DNA from: Lacihabitans sp. CS3-21
GTDB taxonomy: Bacteria; Bacteroidota; Bacteroidia; Cytophagales; Spirosomataceae
NCBI RefSeq assembly: GCF_024343675.1
Contig: NZ_RJUD01000004.1
Coordinates: forward strand, 167,823-231,822
DNA: 64,000 nucleotides
Direction of reading: 5' to 3'
Shown here: positions 9,016 to 17,617 of the stretch, piece after piece
Layout: each line of letters begins with the position of its first letter
Numbering within the stretch: position 1 is the first letter of the stretch
Position numbers and translations under genes: made by a program
The notes under the pieces: model-generated
The model's input: only the letters and a program-made list of their open reading frames with translations
What the model was told of the DNA's origin: nothing
Database searches by the model: none

Positions 9016-9074
9016 AAATAAAATACTTTATTTATCATGGATAAAAAAAAATTATGCTCTTAAATCTTAAAAAT

Positions 9075-9082
9075 GTAATTTT
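9075..9082 (+). promoter_or_regulatory. Probable -7 element for the LysM gene
   Basis: TAATTTTG, an exact TAnnTTTG match, lies 26 bases before the ATG at 9109. No clear -33 box is seen. Confidence 0.45.
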
Positions 9083-9108
9083 GCGGTTCATTTTACATTT
9101 AATCCATC

Positions 9109-9999
9109 ATGAAAGTTTTAGCTTTATTTCTAATAATAAGTTTGCCTAGATTAGTCTTTTCACAAAATGCTCCCAAAGACTCGGTATATACTGAAGTGAT
9201 AAATAACATAGTTTATATACTGCATAAGGTTGAACCCGGACAAACATTGTACAGTTTGGTTAACAAATACGAATGCTCTGTTGCCGAAGTTTCAAATGTA
9301 AATCCAAGTTTAAAAACTGAGGTAGGCATAAAAGCGGGACAGGTTTTGAAATTCCCAATGATTAAAAATGGAAAGCATGTAAGTGCATCGGCATATTGGG
9401 CTATGAGAAAGAAAGCGTGGGCAAGTAAGAATGCACCTTCTACCACACCCAAAACAAAAACTCCAGTAAAAGAAAAAGCCTCAAAGGGCCCGTACCATGA
9501 TATTAAAGCAGGTGAAACCATTTTTTCAATTTCGAAATTGTATGATCTGGATATTTCTTATTTAGTAGAAGCTAATAAGATCAGCGACAACAAGATAAAA
9601 GTTGGCGAAAAACTATTAATTGACAAAAATGAAATTGAAAAAATTGTAGTCGATTTAGAAAAAGAGACAGAACCTGTTTTAGTATTAACCCCAGTTGGCA
9701 GAAAAGTATCAGAAGCAGGAATTGCCGAGGTTATCAATACGAGCAATAGAACCACAAAATACCTCGCCTTACACAGAACTGCAAAAGTGGGCAGCAATAT
9801 AAAAGTTACGAACGAGGCTACTGGTATCACCATCGTAGCCAAAGTAGTGGCCAATTTGAGTAAAAAAGGGCATGATGAAAACGTAATGATCAAACTTTCG
9901 CCCTATGCATTTTACAAATTGAGACCGAAAGACTCAAAAATGAGAGCTACCGTGGAATATTACGTCCCATCTAAGAAGAAGGCCGTTCACGGTAAATAA
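9109..9999 (+). CDS. Secreted protein with two LysM domains and an RlpA-like barrel
   Basis: The 296-residue protein has a signal peptide (about 1-19), then two LysM peptidoglycan-binding domains (about 36-83, with the VEPGQTLYSLVNKY start, and about 129-172, KAGETIFSISKLYDL). They are joined by a lysine/threonine/proline linker. The C-terminal 95 residues (EAGIAEVI, LHRTAKVGSNIKVTNEATG, ENVMIKLS) resemble a double-psi beta-barrel of the RlpA type. I do not see the catalytic His/Asp pair of lytic RlpA proteins with certainty, so it may only bind. A periplasmic cell-wall role is inferred. The next gene follows after 3 bases. Confidence 0.75.
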   Translation: MKVLALFLIISLPRLVFSQNAPKDSVYTEVINNIVYILHKVEPGQTLYSLVNKYECSVAEVSNVNPSLKTEVGIKAGQVLKFPMIKNGKHVSASAYWAMRKKAWASKNAPSTTPKTKTPVKEKASKGPYHDIKAGETIFSISKLYDLDISYLVEANKISDNKIKVGEKLLIDKNEIEKIVVDLEKETEPVLVLTPVGRKVSEAGIAEVINTSNRTTKYLALHRTAKVGSNIKVTNEATGITIVAKVVANLSKKGHDENVMIKLSPYAFYKLRPKDSKMRATVEYYVPSKKKAVHGK

Positions 10000-10002
10000 A
10001 TT

Positions 10003-10788
10003 ATGCCAGAAATAGTTTCACCCGAGGTAGCGGATTTATTAAATGAAAAATATATAAAATTCAATAGCTTAGATTTTATTGCCACCGACCCAATTTGTAT
10101 CCCTCATCGTTATTCCCAGAAACAAGATATTGAAATTTCAGGTTTTTTTGCCGCAATTTTGGCTTGGGGCCAACGCAAAACTATTATCAATAAGTGTTCG
10201 GAATTACTCGAAAAAATGGATAATGCCCCTTACGAGTTCGTGAAAAATGCCAATTCAAATGAAATAAAGAAATTAGAAACATTTGTTCACCGAACTTTTA
10301 ACTTTGTAGATTTACTGTACTTCCTGGAGTTTTTCAAGGCACATTATACCAAACACGCTTCATTAGAATCAGCTTTTTTGAATAAAGGAAATAAAGATGA
10401 AAATCTAAAAATGAATTTAATCCACTTTAAAGAATATTTCTTTTCGTTGGAGGATTCACCAAAAAGAACTCAAAAACACATTTCGAGTCCTGCTTCGAAT
10501 AGTGCATGTAAACGAATAAACATGTACTTAAGATGGATGGTGAGGCGTGACAACAAAGGAGTAGATTTTGGTATTTGGAACAGTATTTTACCTTCTCAAC
10601 TGATTATACCTTGTGATATTCATGTAGAAAACATTGCTCGAAAACTAAAACTAACCACAAGGCCTAAAGCCGATTGGAAAATGGCAGAAGAAATAACCAA
10701 TACTTTGAGAATTCTTGACCCAGAAGACCCTACAAAATATGATTTTGCCTTATTTGGAATGGGAATTGAAAAATATTTTGGGACTTAG
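10003..10788 (+). CDS. TIGR02757 (DUF2400) family protein
   Basis: This 261-residue cytoplasmic protein matches the TIGR02757/DUF2400 family in length and motifs: YSQKQDIEISGFFAAILAWGQRK near residues 40-60, MYLRWMVRRD, and the C-terminal PCDIHVENIARKL and DFALFGMG. The family is widespread in Bacteroidota and some Proteobacteria; its biochemical function is not established. It follows the LysM gene by 3 bases and is probably cotranscribed. The next gene, 61 bases on, has its own promoter-like element. Confidence 0.82.
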   Translation: MPEIVSPEVADLLNEKYIKFNSLDFIATDPICIPHRYSQKQDIEISGFFAAILAWGQRKTIINKCSELLEKMDNAPYEFVKNANSNEIKKLETFVHRTFNFVDLLYFLEFFKAHYTKHASLESAFLNKGNKDENLKMNLIHFKEYFFSLEDSPKRTQKHISSPASNSACKRINMYLRWMVRRDNKGVDFGIWNSILPSQLIIPCDIHVENIARKLKLTTRPKADWKMAEEITNTLRILDPEDPTKYDFALFGMGIEKYFGT

Positions 10789-10837
10789 AAAAGATATTTT
10801 TCTGTAAAAACATTCTTTTTAATACATCAAAGGGAAG

Positions 10838-10845
10838 TATATTTG
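10838..10845 (+). promoter_or_regulatory. -7 element abutting the start of the bifunctional nuclease gene
   Basis: TATATTTG (exact TAnnTTTG) ends only four bases before the GTG start at 10850, so the predicted transcription start falls at or near the start codon. Confidence 0.55.
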
Positions 10846-10849
10846 TATC

Positions 10850-11434
10850 GTGGATAAAATAAAATTAGAAATATTAGACCTATCGCCTAGCCAACTTCAG
10901 GCAGGTTCGTTTACTTTGATTCTTACAGAATCTAATGGGGATCGTCGCTTGCCTATTATTATTGGAATGTTTGAGGCCCAAGCCATTGCCATAGAAATGG
11001 AAAAAATCACTCCAACTAGGCCATTGACCCACGACTTATTCAAGTCTTTCTCCAAATCATTTGATTTTTCAGTGGAGGAAATACATATTTCAGACATTTC
11101 TGAAGGTGTTTTTTATTCTAAAATCATTTGTACGGATGGCATTCGTCAGAAAAATATAGATGCTAGACCTTCTGATGCCATTGCCATTGCCTTGAGGTTC
11201 AACGCGTCAATATATACAACCGAAAACGTTCTTAACGAAGCAGGCATAAGTGCCGATGATTTAGGTGGACAGGAAACGAAAAAAACTGCACCCAAAAGCA
11301 TTAAAGTTAAATCGAGTTCTGATTTGATGTCCCTAAACTCCGAAGAATTGTCAAAAATGCTGGATGAAGCGATCAGAAATGAGGAATATGAAAAAGCAGC
11401 CAAGATTAGAGACGAAATAGATAAGCGGAATTAA
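10850..11434 (+). CDS. Bifunctional nuclease (BFN) domain protein with UVR motif
   Basis: The 194-residue product has the BFN/DUF151 domain (about 1-135): LPIIIGMFEAQAIAIE and DARPSDAIAIALR are hallmark motifs. A linker and a C-terminal UVR helix pair follow (about 157-190, SKMLDEAIRNEEYEKAAKIR), as in UvrB and UvrC. BFN proteins in plants have combined RNase and DNase activity; the bacterial role is not defined. The start is a GTG at 10850; the residues after it (DKIKLEILDLSPSQLQ) match the usual N-terminus of the family, which supports this start. The UVR tail suggests a protein contact, but that is inference. Confidence 0.88.
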   Translation: MDKIKLEILDLSPSQLQAGSFTLILTESNGDRRLPIIIGMFEAQAIAIEMEKITPTRPLTHDLFKSFSKSFDFSVEEIHISDISEGVFYSKIICTDGIRQKNIDARPSDAIAIALRFNASIYTTENVLNEAGISADDLGGQETKKTAPKSIKVKSSSDLMSLNSEELSKMLDEAIRNEEYEKAAKIRDEIDKRN

Positions 11435-11475
11435 TTAGAATTCATCCACAGATTCGGTTCATAAAATCAATCTAA

Positions 11476-12336
11476 ATGCTAAAAATACTTAAAAACTTCT
11501 TACCAATACCTGCCGAAACAACCCACCCATTGTTGAAGACCTTGTCGTATTTTGACATTTTGGGTTTGTTTCAAAAAGACCCCTTTGGCAATTGGATGGT
11601 ATTGAAAAGAATGGTAATATTTATAGCTGGATGGCCTACTTATTGGAGAATAGCCGTTGCCAATAAATTGAAAATTGAGGGTTTGGAGCACCTTAAAGAT
11701 CTTCCAAACACAAATGTTTTCTTCATCTCAAATCACCAGACCTATTTCGCTGACGTGATTTCTTTTTATCATATTTTTTGTAATCTAAAATGGGGATTTG
11801 GTAAGAAATTATTGCCTATTTATCTTTTTTCTCCCAGAGCCACCATCTATTATGTTGCGGCCAAAGAAACCATGAAGTCTGGCTTAATACCCAAACTTTT
11901 TAGTTTAGCTGGTGCTATTTTAGTAGAAAGAAGTTGGAGAGCAGAGGGTGTAAACGTAAAACGTGACGTGGACACTTCAGCAGGCGACAACGTTACGAAA
12001 GGTCTAAAATCTGGCTGGGTAATTAGTTTTCCACAAGGAACTACAAGCCCATATGCACCTGTAAGAAAAGGAACTTCACACATTATCCTGACTAATAGGC
12101 CAGTGGTAGTACCAGTAGTTATCAACGGTTTCAGAAGAGCTTTCAACAAAACTGGCCTAAAATATAAAAGAAGAAATACGCTCTTAACCGTAAAATTCAA
12201 AAAACCCATATATTTTGATGAAACGCATAGCCTTGATTATATAACCAAAACGGTTGAGGAAATTATTGAGCAAAACATGCCTGAAATGATAGCAGAATGG
12301 AATGCTTTGAAAGAATTGGCTAAAAAAGGTGAATAA
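11476..12336 (+). CDS. 1-acylglycerol-3-phosphate acyltransferase family protein
   Basis: A 286-residue lysophospholipid acyltransferase (PlsC/LPLAT superfamily), expected at the inner membrane, that would transfer an acyl chain to lysophosphatidate or a related acceptor. Motif I reads NHQTYFAD at 86-93, with five residues between His87 and Asp93 rather than the canonical four. Motif III reads FPQGTTSP where FPEGT is usual. A hydrophobic segment lies near residues 45-60. It starts 41 bases after the bifunctional nuclease gene. Family membership is clear; the exact acceptor is not. Confidence 0.85.
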   Translation: MLKILKNFLPIPAETTHPLLKTLSYFDILGLFQKDPFGNWMVLKRMVIFIAGWPTYWRIAVANKLKIEGLEHLKDLPNTNVFFISNHQTYFADVISFYHIFCNLKWGFGKKLLPIYLFSPRATIYYVAAKETMKSGLIPKLFSLAGAILVERSWRAEGVNVKRDVDTSAGDNVTKGLKSGWVISFPQGTTSPYAPVRKGTSHIILTNRPVVVPVVINGFRRAFNKTGLKYKRRNTLLTVKFKKPIYFDETHSLDYITKTVEEIIEQNMPEMIAEWNALKELAKKGE

Positions 12337-12392
12337 ATGTTTAAAAAAACTTAAAATGAATTCACTTAAAATACCAATCTTAAATAATTTTT

Positions 12393-12400
12393 TATCTTTG
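12393..12400 (+). promoter_or_regulatory. Probable -7 element of the ftsX cluster
   Basis: TATCTTTG (exact TAnnTTTG) lies 22 bases before the ftsX ATG at 12423, giving a short leader. It would drive ftsX-DUF3098-uppP-truB-ribF. Confidence 0.5.
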
Positions 12401-12422
12401 TACTTAGCTTTTCAAACCAAAA

Positions 12423-13301
12423 ATGAGTTTTAACAAGAAATTAGGTAGTTACCCGGGCATTCTTATTACGATAAGTTTAAGTGTGGCTTTGTTTTTAATC
12501 GGATTCTGCGGTTGGATTGCCATTTCTTCTAAGGAGTTAATAAAATATGTAAAACAGAACATAGAAATTCAAGTATATCTAGAAAGAAATCTTGAAAAAA
12601 AAGATTTGGATGCAATTTCCAGCAAAATAGCAAGCATGGGTTTTGCGGAAATAAAAAATGGAAAACCTGAAATCAAATTAACTTCGAAAGAACAAGCTGC
12701 AGAAATATTTTATAAAGATACCAAAGAAGATTTCAAAGACGTACTGGGCGACAATCCTTTTAGAGATGCGTTTAGTATCCGGCTAAAAGAGGAAAATATT
12801 ACTGAAGAAAAGTTGAAATACATCAAAACACAAATTGAAAAGCTAAGTGGCGTTTTTGAAGTTGAATATGCAAAAGACTTCTTAAAAGGTATAATAACCA
12901 ATGTCAACAAAGTTTATAAAGTATTGGCCCTTATTGTATTGATATTTTTTGTTGCAACGCTTTTATTGATCAACAATACCATAAAATTGGCCCTTTATTC
13001 TCAAAGATTTATAATTAGAACGATGCAATTGGTCGGAGCCACTGATTTATTTATTCAAAAGCCGTTCTTGATAAAAGGATTTTTTCAGGGACTTATTGCC
13101 AGCATAATCAGTACTTTTCTCATATTTGTAACCAAGTATGTGTCAACTTCCCAAATCGACGGCTTGAATCTTATTCAAAATAACACAGCTATTACGTTTT
13201 TATTTGTAATACTTTTAATTCTCGGACCAACTATTGGCGTACTCAGTACCTTTCAATCTATCGTGAGGTACCATAAAATGGATTTAGATAAATTATATTG
13301 A
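12423..13301 (+). CDS. ftsX: Cell-division permease FtsX
   Basis: The 292-residue membrane protein has one N-terminal transmembrane helix (about 12-35), a periplasmic domain (about 40-160) containing IEIQVYLERN, and three further helices toward the C-terminus, the FtsX/MacB-like layout. FtsX with FtsE transmits ATP hydrolysis to periplasmic peptidoglycan hydrolases. It heads a conserved Bacteroidota cluster with DUF3098, uppP, truB and ribF; the intergenic gaps are 4 and 3 bases and the later genes overlap, so this is an operon. Confidence 0.9.
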   Translation: MSFNKKLGSYPGILITISLSVALFLIGFCGWIAISSKELIKYVKQNIEIQVYLERNLEKKDLDAISSKIASMGFAEIKNGKPEIKLTSKEQAAEIFYKDTKEDFKDVLGDNPFRDAFSIRLKEENITEEKLKYIKTQIEKLSGVFEVEYAKDFLKGIITNVNKVYKVLALIVLIFFVATLLLINNTIKLALYSQRFIIRTMQLVGATDLFIQKPFLIKGFFQGLIASIISTFLIFVTKYVSTSQIDGLNLIQNNTAITFLFVILLILGPTIGVLSTFQSIVRYHKMDLDKLY

Positions 13302-13305
13302 AATA

Positions 13306-13539
13306 ATGAAAAACACTAAAGATTTAAATGAAACAGCTGAAGCATCAGCATCAGATTTGCCTTTTAAGAAAGGAAATTACACCATCATGTTAGTTGGAGT
13401 GGCTTTAATAGTTGCCGGTTTTATTATCATGACATTGGATAAAGAAGAATTCGGATTTGGGTTTTTCGGTATTACTCTTGGGCCTATCGTAGCTTTTGTA
13501 GGTTTCATGGTGGAATTTTATGCCCTTCTAAAAAAATAA
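13306..13539 (+). CDS. DUF3098 small membrane protein
   Basis: A 77-residue protein with a polar N-terminus (about 25 residues) and two transmembrane helices (IMLVGVALIVAGFIIM and the last 25 residues). This matches DUF3098, found next to ftsX and uppP throughout Bacteroidota. Function unknown. The constant neighbourhood suggests a role in envelope or division, which is inference. Confidence 0.85.
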   Translation: MKNTKDLNETAEASASDLPFKKGNYTIMLVGVALIVAGFIIMTLDKEEFGFGFFGITLGPIVAFVGFMVEFYALLKK

Positions 13540-13542
13540 TCC

Positions 13543-14334
13543 ATGAATGTAATTCAAGCCATCATATTGGCTATAATAGAAGGCATTACAGAATATCTTC
13601 CAATAAGCTCTACTGGTCACATGATTATTGGAGCTTCTTTTTTAGGAATTGCAGAGCATCCATTTACCAAAATTTTTGAAGTAAATATTCAATTTGGTGC
13701 TATTTTGGCCGTAATTGTACTCTACTGGAAACGCTTTTTTCAAAGTTTCGATTTCTATATCAAACTCTTGGTAGCATTTATCCCAGCAGCGATTATCGGC
13801 TTTGTCTTGAATGATTTTATAGATTCCATTCTGGAAAATGTTTGGGTAGTGGCCATAAGCTTACTTCTTGGAGGAATAATACTGATATTCATCGATAAGT
13901 ATTTTGAACAAAGAACCCACAAAACAGAACCCAACCTTAAAGACAGTTTTGTTATTGGTCTCTTTCAATGCATAGCCATGATTCCTGGCGTATCTCGCTC
14001 CGCTTCTACAATTATTGGCGGTATGTTTATGGGATTAACCAGAAAAGCCGCTGCTGAAATGTCGTTCTTTTTAGCAGTTCCTACGATGTTTGCTGCATCG
14101 GCCTACAAGCTATTAAAAGGCTACAAAAGCGGAGACTTAACTTTTGATAATGAACAACTTATGTTATTAGGTGTTGGAAATTTAGTCGCGTTTATTGTTG
14201 CAGTGGTAGCCATTAAATTCTTTATAGAATTTCTACAAAAATACGGATTCAAAGTATTTGGTTATTATAGAATTGTTTTGGGAATAATACTATTGGCATT
14301 GCTTTATTCAGGAGTTGATTTAAAAATTGTTTGA
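13543..14334 (+). CDS. uppP: Undecaprenyl-diphosphatase UppP (BacA)
   Basis: A 263-residue polytopic inner-membrane enzyme that dephosphorylates undecaprenyl diphosphate so the lipid carrier can be reused for peptidoglycan and surface glycans. The two BacA motifs are present: [15 protein letters not shown] near the N-terminus and [10 protein letters not shown] in the middle, with the catalytic Glu, Ser and Arg residues of the family. It starts 3 bases after DUF3098, and its TGA shares one base with the truB ATG. Confidence 0.96.
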   Translation: MNVIQAIILAIIEGITEYLPISSTGHMIIGASFLGIAEHPFTKIFEVNIQFGAILAVIVLYWKRFFQSFDFYIKLLVAFIPAAIIGFVLNDFIDSILENVWVVAISLLLGGIILIFIDKYFEQRTHKTEPNLKDSFVIGLFQCIAMIPGVSRSASTIIGGMFMGLTRKAAAEMSFFLAVPTMFAASAYKLLKGYKSGDLTFDNEQLMLLGVGNLVAFIVAVVAIKFFIEFLQKYGFKVFGYYRIVLGIILLALLYSGVDLKIV

Positions 14335-15014
14335 TGAACGAACCATACAATGACTCCGTTTTACTTCTTGACAAGCCATTGACTTGGACATCTTTTGATG
14401 TTGTAAACAAAGTAAGATACGCTGGTAAATTCAAAAAAGTTGGTCATGCGGGTACGCTCGATCCATTAGCAACAGGCTTGTTGATTCTTTGCACTGGAAA
14501 AAAAACGAAAGAGATTGACCAATATCAGGCTCAGATAAAAGAGTATACGGGTAAGTTTATTTTAGGAAAAACCACACCGTCTGCCGACGCAGAAACTGAA
14601 GTAGATGCGACTTTTCCTATTGAACACATAAATGGAGAAATGTTGGAAACTGCTAGAAATAAGTTTTTGGGGAAAATTTCTCAAGTACCTCCCCTATTTT
14701 CAGCTATCAAAGTAAAAGGAAAACGAGCCTATGAAGCCGCAAGGGAAGGAAAAACACTAGAACTTAAGGCTCGCGAAATTGAAATCCAAGAATTTGAGAT
14801 AGAGGCTGATAATTTTCCAGAAATTTCTTTTCGAGTTATTTGCTCAAAAGGAACTTACATCCGAAGCTTAGCAAGGGATTTTGGCCTTGAAGTAGGCTCT
14901 GGAGCATATTTAAGTGAACTTAGAAGGACCAAAATTGGAGAATTCTCGGTAGACAATGCAGAAACTGTGGAAAACATGGTTCAAAAAATCAAAGATTCAA
15001 ATGAAGATTTATAA
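14334..15014 (+). CDS. truB: tRNA pseudouridine-55 synthase
   Basis: TruB makes pseudouridine 55 in the T loop of tRNAs. The product has LLLDKPLTWTSFDVV near the start, the catalytic HAGTLDPLATGLL motif and SAIKVKGKRAYEAAREG. I choose the ATG at 14334 (MNEPYND), which overlaps the uppP TGA by one base; an in-frame TTG at 14331 is also possible. The enzyme is 226 residues, the short form without a long PUA domain. Its last 14 bases overlap ribF. Confidence 0.95.
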   Translation: MNEPYNDSVLLLDKPLTWTSFDVVNKVRYAGKFKKVGHAGTLDPLATGLLILCTGKKTKEIDQYQAQIKEYTGKFILGKTTPSADAETEVDATFPIEHINGEMLETARNKFLGKISQVPPLFSAIKVKGKRAYEAAREGKTLELKAREIEIQEFEIEADNFPEISFRVICSKGTYIRSLARDFGLEVGSGAYLSELRRTKIGEFSVDNAETVENMVQKIKDSNEDL

Positions 15015-15936
15015 TAAACTCTCTGATTTTCAGCCCAAAGGCAATGCTGTGGTGACTACTGGAACTTTTGACGGAGTTCATATTGGTCATCAGAAAATCA
15101 TCAAAAGGCTTATAGAAAAGGCAAAAGAAATCAATGGCGAATCAGTTTTATTAACTTTTTGGCCACATCCCAGACTCATCATTTCGCCCAACGACGATAA
15201 CCTAAAGTTACTAACAACGATAGACGAGAAAACCGAAATCTTAGAAAAACTAGGTGTTGATCATTTTGTAGTTTTGCCTTTTACCCGAGAATTTTCAGAA
15301 CTTAGTTGTGAGAAATATATAGAAGATATATTACTAGATGGCTTAGGAACCAAAGCCATGGTAATTGGCTACGATCATAGGTTCGGCAAAAACCGTGAGG
15401 GGGGAATAGATTATCTAAAGAAACATTCGGAAAGGTTTAAAATTGAAATCGAAGAAATTTCGAGGCAAGAAATTGAAAATATCACCATTAGTTCCACAAA
15501 AATTAGAAATGCCATACTTCATGGGGACTTAAAATCGGCTAGTGAATTATTGGGAAGAGATTATCAGTTCTCAGGACCTGTTGTGAAAGGGAGACAACTC
15601 GGCAGGACAATTGGTTTTCCAACTGCGAATATTCAAGTTCAGAAAAAATACAAATTGATTCCAAAAAATGGCGTATATGCTACGAATGTATTTTTAAGAA
15701 ACCAGAAATACCAGGGCATCATGAACATCGGCAACAGACCCACTGTAGATGGACTTGGTACAACACAAGAAGTTCATATTTTTGATTTTTCGGATGATAT
15801 TTATGGAGAAACTATAAAAGTTGAAATTTTGGAATTTATCAGAGAAGAAACTAAATTTGAAAGTATTGATGAATTGATCAAGCAAATAAAAGTAGATTGC
15901 AATTCTGCACTGGAAATATTTTCAAAAAATGCATAA
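15001..15936 (+). CDS. ribF: Bifunctional riboflavin kinase / FAD synthetase
   Basis: RibF phosphorylates riboflavin to FMN and adenylates FMN to FAD. The N-terminal FAD synthetase domain (about 1-180) has TTGTFDGVHIGHQKII and FWPHPR. The C-terminal riboflavin kinase domain (about 185-305) has GRQLGRTIGFPTANI and MNIGNRPT. I place the start at the ATG at 15001 (MKIYNKLSDF), inside the truB end, since an upstream extension to 14956 is not family-like. The 311-residue length is normal. The last 8 bases overlap the next gene. Confidence 0.95.
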   Translation: MKIYNKLSDFQPKGNAVVTTGTFDGVHIGHQKIIKRLIEKAKEINGESVLLTFWPHPRLIISPNDDNLKLLTTIDEKTEILEKLGVDHFVVLPFTREFSELSCEKYIEDILLDGLGTKAMVIGYDHRFGKNREGGIDYLKKHSERFKIEIEEISRQEIENITISSTKIRNAILHGDLKSASELLGRDYQFSGPVVKGRQLGRTIGFPTANIQVQKKYKLIPKNGVYATNVFLRNQKYQGIMNIGNRPTVDGLGTTQEVHIFDFSDDIYGETIKVEILEFIREETKFESIDELIKQIKVDCNSALEIFSKNA

Positions 15937-17617
15937 AAAAGCTAAGTATATATTTTGGACAATTTCATTATTCCTGATTTCAGTTTTATGGTTATTCCAA
16001 AATAAAATCTCAGTAAACATTCCTTGGTGGGATGATTTTCATGGGATTATACTTCCTGTATTTCAGTTGTTTTCTGACCTACCTTTTTTAGAAAAACTAA
16101 AGCTATTCTTTTCTTTGAATAACGAACACCGCGTTGTTAATGATAGAATATTTCTGCTCGTAATATACTTAATATCAGGAAATTTTGAATTAAAGGCCTT
16201 GGCTTTATTGGGTTTCATAAACCTTATAATAACTTTCTTGGTCTTGGTTAGGGTCTCAAAACCACTGTTTGATAATAGATTATATTTGCTACCTATAGCA
16301 TTGTTGATTTTTCATGCACAATATTATGAAAGTCTTCAATCATTGATGGTCCCATTTCAAAACTTCTCTGTCATTTTATATGTTTTTCTGACCTACTATT
16401 TTCTCATTTATAGAAAAAACAAAGGCTTAACTCCAGCATTCATTTTTGCTGTTTTAGCAATTTTTTCGCACGGAAATGGCATTTTGGCATTCTTAATTGG
16501 AGCAATAATCCTTTTTTTCAACAAACGTAATAAGGATTTTATAACTTGGAGTGCCATATCTTTACTGAGCATAGTTCTTTATTTCTGGGGATACAAAAAA
16601 CCGGAATGGAGTTCAGGAGTTTCTGCATTTTCTGAGCCATTGGCAGCATTGAGGTATGTTTTTGAATTTTTCGGAGCTTATGCTCTGAATATCACTGACC
16701 TATCTACGAGAGCAAAAGAAGTTTATTCGCACAATGTCTCAGAACTTTTTGGTCTTTTTTTAGTTGTGACATTCTTGGTATTATTTCTAAAAAAATACCC
16801 TATACTGACAAAGAGGCGGATGGACGCACTCGACAAATTAAGACATTCTAAAGCAGATCAATTTATAATTTGTGTTTTTGGATTTGTATTTGCCACAGGT
16901 TTAATGATTGGGATTTCAAGAACTGGATTTTCAATGCTTAGTCGATATACCATTAATTCTTCATTTATGACCATTGCGGTCTATATTTTCTTAATTTCAA
17001 ATGTAAAAAGAAAAAAGGTTATAGGTATTGTGACCACCATTTTTTGCTCTATCATACTTATTTTCAGCTATTTTAACAATTATGAAATCGCTCTATTCAA
17101 CCGCAAGAATGCAATAACAGATGGGATTAACTTTCAGAAAACTGGCACATGGTCAAATCAATACATTGATTCCTCTCACATTTCTAAGCTAAATCCATTG
17201 TTGGTAGAACCATATAAAGCAAAGAAATATATCTTTCCGGCCTCTATTTTGGATAATTATTCAAATATAAATTCATCGATTGCTAATGAAAAACTCACAT
17301 TCAGCATAAATGACGGAATTCTTGAAATCTCTGGCGTGCAAAATAAAAACCTTAATCCAAATTCTGAGGAAGATGGCATTTATTTCTCCTTAGAAAATGA
17401 AGATAAACAATTTATTTTTCCGGCATTACATCAGAAAAACAATATTCTGAAAAGTATCTTACAACGAAAATATTTTTCAGACTTTTATCGGACAATTTAC
17501 CCAGTAAAACTGATTCCAAAAGAGAAATATAACCTATTTAAGATAATGGTGAGTGAAGATAAAGTTTACAAATACGATATGGGTAAAACTTACGGTCCAG
17601 ACGCTATGATTCGCTAG
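15929..17617 (+). CDS. Polytopic membrane protein, GT-C-like, unknown
   Basis: A 562-residue protein with a signal-anchor and about ten hydrophobic helices in the first 400 residues, then a soluble C-terminal part. The first external loop contains a double acidic motif (WWDDFHG) and, 40-50 residues on, NEHRVVND. An acidic pair in loop 1 is a feature of GT-C glycosyltransferases that use lipid-linked sugars, so a glycan-transferring enzyme is plausible but unproven. It overlaps ribF by 8 bases, so it is cotranscribed with the ftsX-ribF cluster. Its stop codon interlocks with that of pheA on the opposite strand. Confidence 0.6.
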   Translation: MHKKAKYIFWTISLFLISVLWLFQNKISVNIPWWDDFHGIILPVFQLFSDLPFLEKLKLFFSLNNEHRVVNDRIFLLVIYLISGNFELKALALLGFINLIITFLVLVRVSKPLFDNRLYLLPIALLIFHAQYYESLQSLMVPFQNFSVILYVFLTYYFLIYRKNKGLTPAFIFAVLAIFSHGNGILAFLIGAIILFFNKRNKDFITWSAISLLSIVLYFWGYKKPEWSSGVSAFSEPLAALRYVFEFFGAYALNITDLSTRAKEVYSHNVSELFGLFLVVTFLVLFLKKYPILTKRRMDALDKLRHSKADQFIICVFGFVFATGLMIGISRTGFSMLSRYTINSSFMTIAVYIFLISNVKRKKVIGIVTTIFCSIILIFSYFNNYEIALFNRKNAITDGINFQKTGTWSNQYIDSSHISKLNPLLVEPYKAKKYIFPASILDNYSNINSSIANEKLTFSINDGILEISGVQNKNLNPNSEEDGIYFSLENEDKQFIFPALHQKNNILKSILQRKYFSDFYRTIYPVKLIPKEKYNLFKIMVSEDKVYKYDMGKTYGPDAMIR

